A stretch of DNA of 64,000 bases from GWE2-40-63 sp041664345. Lineage in GTDB: Bacteria; Bacteroidota; Bacteroidia; Bacteroidales; SZUA-534. The notes beneath the pieces were generated by a model. The model searched no databases, was not told the origin of the DNA, and was given only the letters and a program-made list of their open reading frames with translations. Location of the stretch: assembly GCA_041664345.1 (NCBI GenBank), contig JBAYKX010000027.1, positions 1 to 64,000 on the forward strand. The letters run 5' to 3'. Position numbers and translations under genes: made by a program. Below, piece after piece: positions 16,503 to 24,935 of this stretch; the stretch's first letter is position 1, and the number at the start of each line of letters is the position of its first letter.

Positions 16503-17054
16503 ATGAACCTAATTAACTTAATTCATAACCGCTTCAGTCCCCGAGCTTTTTCAAACCAAACAGTTAGCCAAGAACAGTTGGAACTTATTTTTGAAGCGGC
16601 TCGATGGGCGCCATCAGCTAGAAATGAACAACCGTGGCATTATATTTATTCATGTAAGGATGATTCTGAAAAATATCATCAAATGTTAGGGTTGCTTACT
16701 GATTGGAATCAGAAATGGGCGCAATCAGGTTCGGTATTGGTGGCTGGCATCAGTAAACTTAACTATAATCAAAAAAACTTACCCAATGAATATGCTTGGT
16801 ACGATTTGGGTCAGTCGGTGGCATATTTAACACTTCAAGCATCGGAAATGGGTTTATATATTCACCAAATGGGAGGTTTTGATCGTAACAAAGCCAATAA
16901 ACTATTTCAATTACCTGAAAGTTCACAGGTTGTGGTGATGATGGTTGTTGGATATAAAGGTTCACTGGATAGAATACCCGAAGCTTACCATGAAACGGAG
17001 TTAATAAAAAATGGACGAAGGTTATGGAACGAAAATGTAACCAAACATTTTTAA
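16503..17054 (+). CDS. Nitroreductase-family FMN oxidoreductase
   Basis: 183 residues from ATG 16503. An upstream ATG at 16455 lies within a hairpin and adds residues atypical for the family. The N-terminus (LIHNRFSPRAFSNQTVS) has the nitroreductase R-S-x-R-x-F phosphate-binding signature. EAARWAPSARNEQPWHYI is the second FMN motif, DLGQSVAYLTLQASEMGLYIHQMGGFD is the dimer helix region (quoted in part), and VVMMVVGYKG is the C-terminal strand. It is similar to malonic-semialdehyde-reductase or NfnB-like homodimers using NAD(P)H. The natural substrate is unknown. The coding end abuts the next gene. Confidence 0.92.
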   Translation: MNLINLIHNRFSPRAFSNQTVSQEQLELIFEAARWAPSARNEQPWHYIYSCKDDSEKYHQMLGLLTDWNQKWAQSGSVLVAGISKLNYNQKNLPNEYAWYDLGQSVAYLTLQASEMGLYIHQMGGFDRNKANKLFQLPESSQVVVMMVVGYKGSLDRIPEAYHETELIKNGRRLWNENVTKHF

Positions 17055-17080
17055 TGGAATTTTTGAATAAAAGAGACGGT

Positions 17081-19914
17081 ATGCATAGGATATTCTGGAT
17101 TTTTATTTTCCTTCTATTAATTTTTAAACCCGCTTTTGGTCAATTCTATGATAGTGGCCAGGATCCTAATAGGATTAAATGGAGGCAATATAACTCGGCA
17201 AGGTTTCAATTGATTTATCCAACCGGTCTGGACAGTTTGGCGGCGGTCTATTTTTCGAATTTGGAACGCATCGCTGATCAGGAATTTAAAACCTTAGCCT
17301 TTACTCCTAGTAAAATTCCGGTTGTTCTACACAACCAAACCATAATCTCGAATGGCGAAGTGGGTTGGGCACCAAAGCGCATGAATCTTTATTTAGTTTC
17401 AAGCCAGGATAATTATTTTCAACCTTGGGAACAGCATTTACCAATTCACGAATACCGACATACAGCTCAATTGAGTAAAATGAACCAAGGAGCTACAAAA
17501 TTTTTAAATAAAGTATTGGAGAGCAAGCCACAGCTGCTATTTTGGGTTGGCATATTCCAATGTGGTTTGTAGAAGGTGATGCGGTAGCTTTTGAAACCGG
17601 ATCTTCAAATGCCGGACGTGGCAGAATTCCTGATTTTTCAATGAAATTGGAAGCTCAACTTACTGAAATAGGGATTTATTCTTACCCAAAAGCAATGTTT
17701 GGTTCCTATAAAGATTTTGTTCCTAACCGCTATGAGTTAGGCTATCAATTAGTTGGTGAAGGCAGGAATACCTTTGGATATGACATTTGGAATCGTGCTT
17801 TAGATAAAGTTGCAAAGAAACCATTCCATATAAATCCATTCTCAGCAGGAATAAAGGAAGTATCTGGTTTGCCGGAGCGGCTGTTTTATTTTGAAACCAT
17901 GCAAAAGCTTAAAAATTCGACTGAAAAAAGAACACATCAAAATGGAAAAAAGGAAACCCTTTTATTTCCCAAACAGTCCTTGGAATATAGCAATTATTTT
18001 AGTCCTAAATTATTGAATAATAATATTTTGGCCTATAAAACAAGTTTGAATGAAATCCCAAGTTTTGTTGTAATCGATTCTTTAGGAGATGAACAGAAGT
18101 TACTTAATCCCGGATATGTATTTGATGACACCTTTTCGGCTACGGATTCATTGATGGTATGGAATGAACTAAATACCACCCGATGGGAGAATGAAACTTT
18201 TAGTCGTATTGCCATTTATGACTTTACGGAAAAAAATGTCAGGTATATGCTAAATGAAGGTAGAGTTTTTCATACACGCCTATCCAGCGACAACAAATCT
18301 CTATTATCAGTTGAAGTGAGTGAACAAATTAAATGGACTCTAACCATTCGTTCCCTGATTGATGGTAAATTGCTGGATTCCTATTCAATGGATACGGTAC
18401 AGCCCGTTCAGCCCGATTGGAGTCCTGACCATTCAAAAATTGCCTTTATTGCAATTTCAAAATATGGAAAGTCACTTGGAATTTTGCATTTGAATTCTGG
18501 CACAATTGATTGGTTGCTAAGAGACGAATGGCTTGAATTAAGCAACCCTAAAATAACTGAAACAGGTATTTGGGTTAAGGGAGTTAATAATAATACTTCA
18601 AACTATTATTTTTTTGATTTTAAAAAGCGGCAATGGCAAGTGGCAACTAATGAACTTTTTGGGGTGAATGAAGGAAATATTACCAACGAAAAATTTCTCT
18701 ATTCAACCTATACTTCAGCAGGCTATAAAATCTGTTCCATTAATTCCTCAGTTTTTGATTCCGTTATTGTTGCAAAGCCCACTGCTTATTTATCGCCCTT
18801 GGTACAGCGATTGGCTGCCGAAGAAAAGTTACTAAATTTTTCAGATTCCCTTACTGCATTTAAATCAACAGAATATAAAAAAAGCACCCATTTATTTAAT
18901 CTTCATAGCTGGGCACCTTTGGCAATAAGGGTTGAAAATCAGGAAATTGGTTGGGGAATAAGTGCTATGTCACAAAATGTGTTGAGCACTTCCTTTTTAA
19001 CCATTGGTTATCAATATCATGCTGCAGATGATTACCAGGAATATTTTTTAAACTACCAGTATAAAGGTTTTTATCCAATTATTGATAATAAATATTCGTT
19101 TATTCCGGTTTCCTTTTATCATCCGGTTAATGACACTGTATTACAGTTAATAACCGGTTATCAGCAGGATTTATCGCATAATTGGCTGGTACCATTCTAT
19201 TTTAACACAGGGCCTTGGTACCGTTTGGTTCAGCCTGAAATTGGATACACCTTTTCAAATATTCATTACCAAGCCAATAAATATTTTTATGAAACCGATA
19301 TTTATCAACACAAATTTGCCTATCGTTTATACAGCTACAACATATTAAAACAGAGCCATCGTGATTTATATCCTAAATGGGGACAATCGCTTTATATGCA
19401 GTTTGAACAGGCTCCGTTTGATAATAATAAAGGTTATTTATTTGCTGTTTCAGGTCAATTATATTTTCCGGGTATAGTTACAAACCATAGTTTTCGAATA
19501 TATGGCGGATATCAGGAAAAATACGATGGAGACCTTCCTTTTTATAGCAAATTGCTTTATCCAAGAGGATATAGCGCTACTCATAACGATGAAATGATTT
19601 CTTCCCGGTTTGAATATACCCTGCCATTGATATATCCTGATTTAAACATAAAGGAGCTCATTTATTTAAAAAGAATCCGTCTGAACCTGTTTTATGATTT
19701 AGCAACCTATAAATATACAGGAATTCCTTTTAAACAGGAATCCACCGGGATTGATTTAGGTTTCAATTTTCATGCCTTCCGGTTTATAGCTCCTATTGAT
19801 TTAATGTTTCGTTACGGATATAAAATTGAAGAAAAAGAGTCGTTTTATGAGATAACATTTAAGGTTGATTTTAATGCGTTGTATGGTGATAAAATATCGG
19901 AAATTAGAGAATAG
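17081..19914 (+). CDS. Secreted metalloprotease-like / beta-propeller / outer membrane barrel protein, frameshifted in this sequence
   Basis: I treat this as one gene of about 945 codons with a frame break near 17518. Start ATG 17081 gives a signal peptide MHRIFWIFIFLLLIFKPAFGQ. The N-terminal domain carries HEYRH, an HExxH zinc motif. After the break come GWHIPMWFVEGDAVAFETG, where the Glu of VEGDA is placed like the third ligand of gluzincin peptidases. The middle (about 320-600) has TolB/WD40-like propeller repeats (PDWSPDHSKIAFIA), and the C-terminal third is aromatic-rich beta-barrel. Restoring one G in the GG at 17518-17519 joins KVL to GEQATAAILGWH. The same fused architecture is needed for function, so this is either a pseudogene or a base-calling loss. 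Confidence 0.82.
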
Positions 19915-19978
19915 ATATTAGAAGTTAGAAATTAGAATTTGGAAGAATGAAAAGCCCCAAATGGGCGTGAGAACAAAG

Positions 19979-20016
19979 CTCGGGGCACTTGTCTCGCTCT
20001 AGCGGAACGCCCCGAG
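19979..20016. repeat. Intergenic inverted repeat
   Basis: ctcggggc (19979-19986) and gccccgag (20009-20016) are perfect 8-bp inverted arms around a 22-nt spacer. It lies just before the 54-nt dispersed repeat copy, in a 250-bp gap between the barrel gene and oxyR. Confidence 0.55.
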
Positions 20017-20033
20017 ATAATAGATAAACGTAT

Positions 20034-20087
20034 AAAGCGGTGCATCTAATTAAGTCGCAATAGAATGGTAACATAACATGCACCGCA
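20034..20087 (-). repeat. 54-nt dispersed repeat, copy 2 (inverted)
   Basis: Its reverse complement aligns without gaps to 4925-4978 (44/54 identical). The ends tgcggtgcatgtta and gatgcaccgcttt are conserved, while most differences fall in the centre. Confidence 0.75.
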
Positions 20088-20167
20088 ATATAGAGAAGTA
20101 AAAAAAAGCCAGTAACCAGCACCAAAAACAAACTATCAAAATAACAGTTACATTTAAAAAACAAAAA

Positions 20168-21109
20168 ATGACTTTAATACAACTTGAATACATAATTGCC
20201 ATTGATACTTACAGGCATTTTGTAAAAGCGGCCGATCATTGTCATGTTACCCAACCGACCTTAAGTATGCAAATTAAGAAATTGGAAGATGAACTGGATA
20301 TTGTAATTTTTGACCGGAGCAAGCAGCCCATTGAACCTACGGAAATAGGGAAGAGGGTTATTGAACAAGCGCGGCTAATAATTAAAAATAGTCAACGCAT
20401 TACAGAATTGATTTCCAGCACACGTAACGATATTTCAGGCGATTTACGTTTGGGTATTATTCCTACCATTGCCTCTTATCTGGTGCCTTTATTTATTCCT
20501 CAATTAGCGGAGAAACTTCCTTTGCTCAAAATTTATGTGGAAGAATTAATGACTCATGAGGTGGTTGAAAAGTTGAAGTCCGGAGCCATCGATTTGGGGA
20601 TTATTTCTACGCCACTGGAAGAAGAAGGAATTATAGAGACCCCAATCTATTACGAACCCTTTGTTTTGTATGTCTCGGATAAGCATAAATTGTTCGAGAA
20701 AGAGAAAATATCATCGCACGATTTGAAACTGGATGAAATGTGGTTACTCTCTGATGGGCATTGTTTCAGAAACCATGTAATTAATTTATGCGGCGACAAA
20801 CACTATTTTCCTAAAACACTTAAGTTTGGATATAAAACCGGCTCGCTGGAAGTTTTAATGAAATTTGTGGATCAAAATTACGGATATACGTTAATTCCTT
20901 ATTTAGCCTCGCTAGACCTTATTCCGGAGAAAAAAAATCGATTACGGATGTTTAAAGAGCCGGCACCCAAGCGCGAAATCAGTATCATAACCCCCGAAGG
21001 GTATTTAAAAAATAAACTGATTGAAGCCATTGTTTCCGAAATACAGGGTAATATACCCACAGAACTCCGCTATTTGAATCAAGGAGTAACGGTGGGGTGG
21101 AAAGCTTAA
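20168..21109 (+). CDS. oxyR: OxyR-type LysR regulator (peroxide sensor)
   Basis: 313 residues. The N-terminal winged helix-turn-helix is residues 1-60 (FVKAADHCHVTQPTLSMQIKKLE in parts; LFDR-like IFDRSK). The periplasmic-binding-like sensor domain follows. Cys199 and Cys208 in DGHCFRNHVINLC have the same numbers and spacing as the redox pair of E. coli OxyR, so peroxide-driven disulfide switching is very likely. The upstream 250 bp holds only repeats; no katA, ahpC or dps gene lies next to it, so its targets are elsewhere. BtpA follows on the opposite strand. Confidence 0.93.
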   Translation: MTLIQLEYIIAIDTYRHFVKAADHCHVTQPTLSMQIKKLEDELDIVIFDRSKQPIEPTEIGKRVIEQARLIIKNSQRITELISSTRNDISGDLRLGIIPTIASYLVPLFIPQLAEKLPLLKIYVEELMTHEVVEKLKSGAIDLGIISTPLEEEGIIETPIYYEPFVLYVSDKHKLFEKEKISSHDLKLDEMWLLSDGHCFRNHVINLCGDKHYFPKTLKFGYKTGSLEVLMKFVDQNYGYTLIPYLASLDLIPEKKNRLRMFKEPAPKREISIITPEGYLKNKLIEAIVSEIQGNIPTELRYLNQGVTVGWKA

Positions 21110-21177
21110 TTTGAGGAATTAAAAGCAGCCGATAGATTGATTATTCCTTTTATTTTATTTTAGCTGCACTCATGAAG

Positions 21178-21972
21178 CTATGCATTTTTCAAAGAATTGA
21201 ATTTTTGAATAAATTTTGAAATAGATAGTTCATTCAATGGATTGAACCATTTTTCCTCATTTTTAAAAGCAGAACCTACAATAAATCCATCAGCAAAAGG
21301 GAAAAATAGCTCCACGTTATTTACTGAAATACCGGAACCTAAAATAATAGGTATTGAAACGGCTTCTTTAACTTGTTTAACCTCATCCAGTATGGGTTCT
21401 TTCCCTGTAGCCGAACCGGTTAGTATAATGCCATCGGATAAAAAAAACTGAGCTGCTTTGGCGGTTTCAGCAACGGATGTATCATTGGTGATGCTGTGTG
21501 AACTGTGTTTTTTCTTGATATCGGTAAAAACAGCAATATTTTCGGCTCCAATTTGTTTACGATACCGAAGTAACTCTCCGGCACAACTTTCAATATAGCC
21601 TTCATCGGCAACATGACCAAACACAAAACCCTCAGCTCTTATAAAATCGAGATTTGCTGAATATGCTGCAGCTAATGCTTGTTTATTGGCACCGGCAAGA
21701 ATTTGAATTCCAACTGGCAACCCGGTTTGTCTTTTAATTTCATACCCAATAATTGCCATTAGCGAAGTAACCTCATCGCCTGATACATTTTTCATATAGG
21801 GAACATCATGCATATTTTCAATCATCAGAATTTCCATTCCACAATTAGAATAGATTTTTGCTTCTGTAAGAGCTTGTTCTATTATCTGGTCAGGCTTTAA
21901 TGTGTTGTTAGGGCAACCTGGCATGGCCGGGAGATGTATCATTCCAATCAATGATTTTTGGAGTTTTAACAT
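21178..21972 (-). CDS. BtpA/SgcQ-family TIM-barrel protein
   Basis: 264 residues, the normal length for the family. Characteristic blocks are LIGMIHLPAMPG at the N-terminus, MIENMHDVPY, LPVGIQILAGANKQALAAA in parts, FIRAEGFVFGHVADEGY and ILTGSATG. BtpA is needed for photosystem I stability in cyanobacteria, while SgcQ is an E. coli orphan. In non-photosynthetic bacteria these are predicted sugar- or nucleoside-related TIM-barrel enzymes of unknown reaction. It stands alone. Confidence 0.88.
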   Translation of the reverse strand: MLKLQKSLIGMIHLPAMPGCPNNTLKPDQIIEQALTEAKIYSNCGMEILMIENMHDVPYMKNVSGDEVTSLMAIIGYEIKRQTGLPVGIQILAGANKQALAAAYSANLDFIRAEGFVFGHVADEGYIESCAGELLRYRKQIGAENIAVFTDIKKKHSSHSITNDTSVAETAKAAQFFLSDGIILTGSATGKEPILDEVKQVKEAVSIPIILGSGISVNNVELFFPFADGFIVGSAFKNEEKWFNPLNELSISKFIQKFNSLKNA

Positions 21973-22027
21973 GGGTTATTTATTAAATTAAAATTAGTTC
22001 ACTGTAAAGTTAATAATTACTGTATTT

Positions 22028-22058
22028 TTTGCTCGAAACAAAACAATTATTAAGTTTG
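22028..22058 (+). promoter_or_regulatory. Promoter of the TPR/STAS-like pair
   Basis: TTTG (22028-22031), a 19-bp spacer and TAAGTTTG (22051-22058) match the Bacteroidota promoter exactly. The start codon is 20 nt downstream, giving a short leader. Confidence 0.7.
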
Positions 22059-22078
22059 TTTGACCACAAATTGATAGT

Positions 22079-22393
22079 ATGACAGACGGAATTACAGAAT
22101 CGGAAAGACTATTTAAAGAATTCAAGTTAGATGAATCGCGGGAATTACTGGAACGCATTTTATTAGCCGATAGCGATAATAAGGATGCATTACTTTTGTT
22201 AGGTAAAATACATTCGCGTACTCAGAATTTTGGATCAGCCATAAACTGTTTCAATAACGTTTTAGCTCATGCTCCTGAAAATTTGGAAGCTCAAACCGGT
22301 TTAGCGCTTATTAAAAATATTTTGCAACTCACCAATAATTATTATTTCGAAAATGCTTATACCGATGATGATTTATATGAATCCAATCTCTAA
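22079..22393 (+). CDS. Small cytoplasmic TPR protein
   Basis: 104 residues with no signal peptide. Two tetratricopeptide repeats are visible (ERLFKEFKLDESRELLERIL and LLLGKIHSRTQNFGSAINCF), then a third partial one and an acidic Tyr-rich tail (YTDDDLYESNL). It is likely a protein-protein adaptor. The next gene begins 9 bp after the stop, so the pair is probably co-transcribed. Confidence 0.82.
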   Translation: MTDGITESERLFKEFKLDESRELLERILLADSDNKDALLLLGKIHSRTQNFGSAINCFNNVLAHAPENLEAQTGLALIKNILQLTNNYYFENAYTDDDLYESNL

Positions 22394-22402
22394 AAAAATA
22401 TT

Positions 22403-22795
22403 ATGGTTTTACTTGATTCGCCATATGCCGAGGTAACTTTTGAAAATGAAAAAAGCCTTGGCATGATACTATGGAAAGGAAAATGCACCAGCGAGGAATA
22501 CCGGCAAGTGTTTACAATCTTGCTTGATTTTCAAATGACCCATCCCATTACCCGTTATATTTCTGATATAAGGAAACAAGCGGTAATTAGCCCCATAGAT
22601 AGGAAATGGTTTGAAACCGTAGCATTACCAAGAGCCATTGAACAAGGGCTGAAAGCATCCGCTGTTGTTTTCGATGGAAATGCCTTCAAAAAATACTACA
22701 TAAATGTGATTCTGGCTTCGACTAATAAATATGGATTGCCCATGAAGATTTTCAGCGAATTGCAGGAATCGGTTGACTGGCTTATGACCAAGTAA
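22403..22795 (+). CDS. Small SpoIIAA/STAS-like protein of unknown function
   Basis: 130 residues, soluble. The order of predicted elements (VTFENEKSLGMILWKGKCT strand pair, a helix EEYRQVFTILLDF, then RYISDIRKQAVIS and a WFETVALPRAIEQG helix with KASAVVFDG strand) resembles SpoIIAA-like or STAS-fold proteins, and 'YISDIR' occupies the phospho-acceptor loop position. I am not sure of this assignment. If right, it would be a potential client of the two SpoIIE-type phosphatases in this window, though neither is adjacent. It follows the TPR gene by 9 bp. Confidence 0.7.
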   Translation: MVLLDSPYAEVTFENEKSLGMILWKGKCTSEEYRQVFTILLDFQMTHPITRYISDIRKQAVISPIDRKWFETVALPRAIEQGLKASAVVFDGNAFKKYYINVILASTNKYGLPMKIFSELQESVDWLMTK

Positions 22796-22928
22796 AAACA
22801 ATCCAAACAGGATTAATTAGGAAGTTGCAATACAAACTTATGTTTACTACTAATCCTATCCCTAATTATCTTAAACAACAGGCTTAATGCAATAACAATA
22901 GCGGTTATCATACAATTATTTTATTGAA

Positions 22929-23507
22929 TTATTTCGATAGTTTTCCTAATTCAAACGCTTGACTTAGCCATTTATCCTTTTTACCTTCGGACGATTTTTT
23001 TATCCCATGAAATGAGGAATACTTTACCGGATTAATTCCACAAAACTTCAAAACAGAACGGCTCATTGTTTGGTGCGATGACTGATGTATCCACAAATTA
23101 TAATAGAAACCCGGTGAATCCATGGTGACAATTATACGTGCCGATTTTCCTTTAAGCAGCTGGTCAACAAGCGGTGAATTTTTGCGGTATTGAAAAGCCA
23201 TACCTGGTAAAAACAACCTATCAATAAATCCCTTGAGTAAAGCAGGGTAAGTTCCCCACCAATTGGGGTAAACCCATACAATATGATCGGCTTTTAGGAT
23301 ACTTTCCCAACAATGAAGCAAATCAGGCTCCAGTTCGGTTCGTTGCTGGTACCCATGTTTTAATACAGGATTAAAACTCAGTTGTTCCAGATTGATTAGT
23401 TGGCAATCATTTTGTACCTCGATAGCCCCATCGTAATAAGCTTTTGCAAGAGAATGGCAAAAACTGTTTGGGTTCGGGTGGCCATTTATTATCAATATGT
23501 TTAGCAT
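22929..23507 (-). CDS. Flavodoxin-fold NAD(P)H:quinone oxidoreductase
   Basis: 192 residues. The N-terminal strand and phosphate loop (ILIINGHPNPNSFCHSLA) and the HIVWVYPNWWGTYPALLKGF flavin-binding block (quoted in parts) are the signature of the Flavodoxin_2 (NQO1/MdaB/KefF) family. DRLFLPGMAFQY and the later GKSARIIVTMDSPG also match. It probably does two-electron reduction of quinones with FAD or FMN. The gene is single; a 340-bp gap separates it from the divergent RNA-binding operon. Confidence 0.9.
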   Translation of the reverse strand: MLNILIINGHPNPNSFCHSLAKAYYDGAIEVQNDCQLINLEQLSFNPVLKHGYQQRTELEPDLLHCWESILKADHIVWVYPNWWGTYPALLKGFIDRLFLPGMAFQYRKNSPLVDQLLKGKSARIIVTMDSPGFYYNLWIHQSSHQTMSRSVLKFCGINPVKYSSFHGIKKSSEGKKDKWLSQAFELGKLSK

Positions 23508-23759
23508 ACCTACTGCATTAATTTTTTTAATTACTATGCAAGAATATTTAATTGCCGCAGCATTTTATTGCTGAAATCGACAAATTGGTAAATATGTCCG
23601 GTAAACGGGGTATTCAGGTCTATTACTTATTCTCATACTTTTCGAATTAGACACAAGTATGAATCATGTATTTTAAATTTTATCAAATCGATGGTAACAA
23701 TTGTGACTACCTATTATTAGATAATATTACGGAATAGTTAGATTTATTTTCAAAACCCA

Positions 23760-23788
23760 ATTGGTTTCAATAATTAAATCTATATTTG
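23760..23788 (+). promoter_or_regulatory. Promoter of the RRM/cold-shock operon
   Basis: TTGG at 23761 and TATATTTG at 23781-23788 (17-bp spacer) fit TTG-N17-TAnnTTTG. The transcript would have a leader of about 55 nt. The rest of the 342-bp gap (23508-23849) shows no gene or clear structure. Confidence 0.65.
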
Positions 23789-23849
23789 CACCGATAATTT
23801 TGATAATTTAATACCCAAGGCGTTTAGATTGTCTGTTAAATAATGTTTT

Positions 23850-24086
23850 ATGAAGATTTTTGTTGGCAATCTGGACGAAAAAATCCAATCTAATCACCTA
23901 AAAGAAGCTTTTCAAGATTTTGGCATTGTAAGTTCTGCCAAAGTTATTACTGATCGTAAATCGGGCAAATCGAAAGGATTTGGATTTATTGAAATGCCTA
24001 ATCCCGAGGAAGCAAAAAAAGTAATTGATACAATAAATGGGGGTACTTGGGAAGGTAAAGTCATTACCATTAGAGAAGCTTATTAA
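23850..24086 (+). CDS. Single-RRM RNA-binding protein (first of two)
   Basis: 78 residues, one RNA recognition motif and nothing else. RNP2 is KIFVGNL (2-8) and RNP1 is KGFGFIEM near 43-50, with the aromatic stacking residues in place. Small RRM proteins of this kind are cold-induced in cyanobacteria and common in Bacteroidota. It is the first gene of a tight RRM-RRM-CspA operon, 27 bp before the second. Confidence 0.93.
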   Translation: MKIFVGNLDEKIQSNHLKEAFQDFGIVSSAKVITDRKSGKSKGFGFIEMPNPEEAKKVIDTINGGTWEGKVITIREAY

Positions 24087-24113
24087 TTTTTGAATAATTT
24101 TTAAACAATCGAT

Positions 24114-24425
24114 ATGAATATTTACGTAGGAAATCTACATTATAATGTGGACGAAGAGGATTTGAGAGGAATCTTCGAAGAGTATGGTGAAGTTAGTTCA
24201 GTTAAACTTATTACTGATAAATTTACCAATAAAAGTAAGGGTTTTGCTTTTGTAGAAATGGGTAATAACGATGCTGGTCAAGCTGCTATTGCTGCGCTTA
24301 ACGAAGCTGAGCTTGAAGGAAGAAATATGAAAGTTAACGAGGCACGCGAGCGTTCTGACGATGACAGAAAAAAGACTTCTAAAGGGCCACAATCAAATTT
24401 TAGAAGAAATGAAAGGTACAATTAA
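24114..24425 (+). CDS. Single-RRM RNA-binding protein (second of two)
   Basis: 103 residues. The RRM spans 1-80 with RNP2 NIYVGNL and RNP1 KGFAFVEM, followed by a basic, disordered tail (NEARERSDDDRKKTSKG, RRNERYN) that could add nonspecific RNA binding. Its last 17 nt overlap the start of the cold-shock gene, so the two are translationally coupled. It is a paralogue of the preceding gene. Confidence 0.93.
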   Translation: MNIYVGNLHYNVDEEDLRGIFEEYGEVSSVKLITDKFTNKSKGFAFVEMGNNDAGQAAIAALNEAELEGRNMKVNEARERSDDDRKKTSKGPQSNFRRNERYN

Positions 24426-24603
24426 ATGGTATAATGAAACCAAAGGATTTGGTTTTATCACAAGAGAAGGGGCAAAAGATATTTTTGTTCATCGCAGTGG
24501 AATTAAAAGCCAGGCTGATTCTTTAGATGAAGGTCAGGAAGTTGAATTTGATATTGAAGACAGTCCAAAAGGCCCAGTTGCTGTAAATGTTGAACTGGTT
24601 TGA
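24409..24603 (+). CDS. Cold-shock domain protein (CspA family)
   Basis: 64 residues from ATG 24409, the standard CspA length. An earlier in-frame ATG at 24361 would add a tail translated from within the RRM gene and is less likely. MKGTIKWYNETKGFGFI contains RNP1 and DIFVHRSGI contains RNP2. It binds single-stranded nucleic acid and melts RNA structure. It overlaps the upstream RRM gene by 17 nt, and a strong terminator follows. Confidence 0.95.
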   Translation: MKGTIKWYNETKGFGFITREGAKDIFVHRSGIKSQADSLDEGQEVEFDIEDSPKGPVAVNVELV

Positions 24604-24622
24604 TAATAAGATATTCACTTAT

Positions 24623-24651
24623 AAAAAAGCGCCCACAAGGCGCTTTTTTTT
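24623..24651 (+). terminator. Terminator of the RRM/cold-shock operon
   Basis: aaaaaagcgcc (24623-24633) pairs with ggcgctttttt (24639-24649), followed by more T. Confidence 0.9.
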
Positions 24652-24935
24652 GTAATATGATTTAATACATAGTAATAAACGTTATTTATTACTTTTCTGT
24701 TTCAATAATTTCCAGAACCAATAATTTGTTGAAATAAGTAATAAACAGAGTTTGAATAGCTTCTGGGTTACTTAATTCGAGAGAAAACTTTTTTATTAAA
24801 CGGTAGGAATAGAACAATATTCCAAATCGCACGGAAATAAATTATTTGCTAATATTAAAATGGAATAAAATCGAAATTAAAGAAATTCATTTGAAGCAAA
24901 TAACAGATAACCATATCTTTTTATATTTTTGGAGC

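Noticed and set aside
17503..17509. Canonical -1 slippery heptamer T-TTA-AAT in the metalloprotease/barrel gene
   Set aside because: A -1 slip here puts the ribosome on TAA at 17509-17511 at once, so it cannot make the fusion. The productive shift must happen between 17512 and about 17570, where no slippery heptamer is seen.
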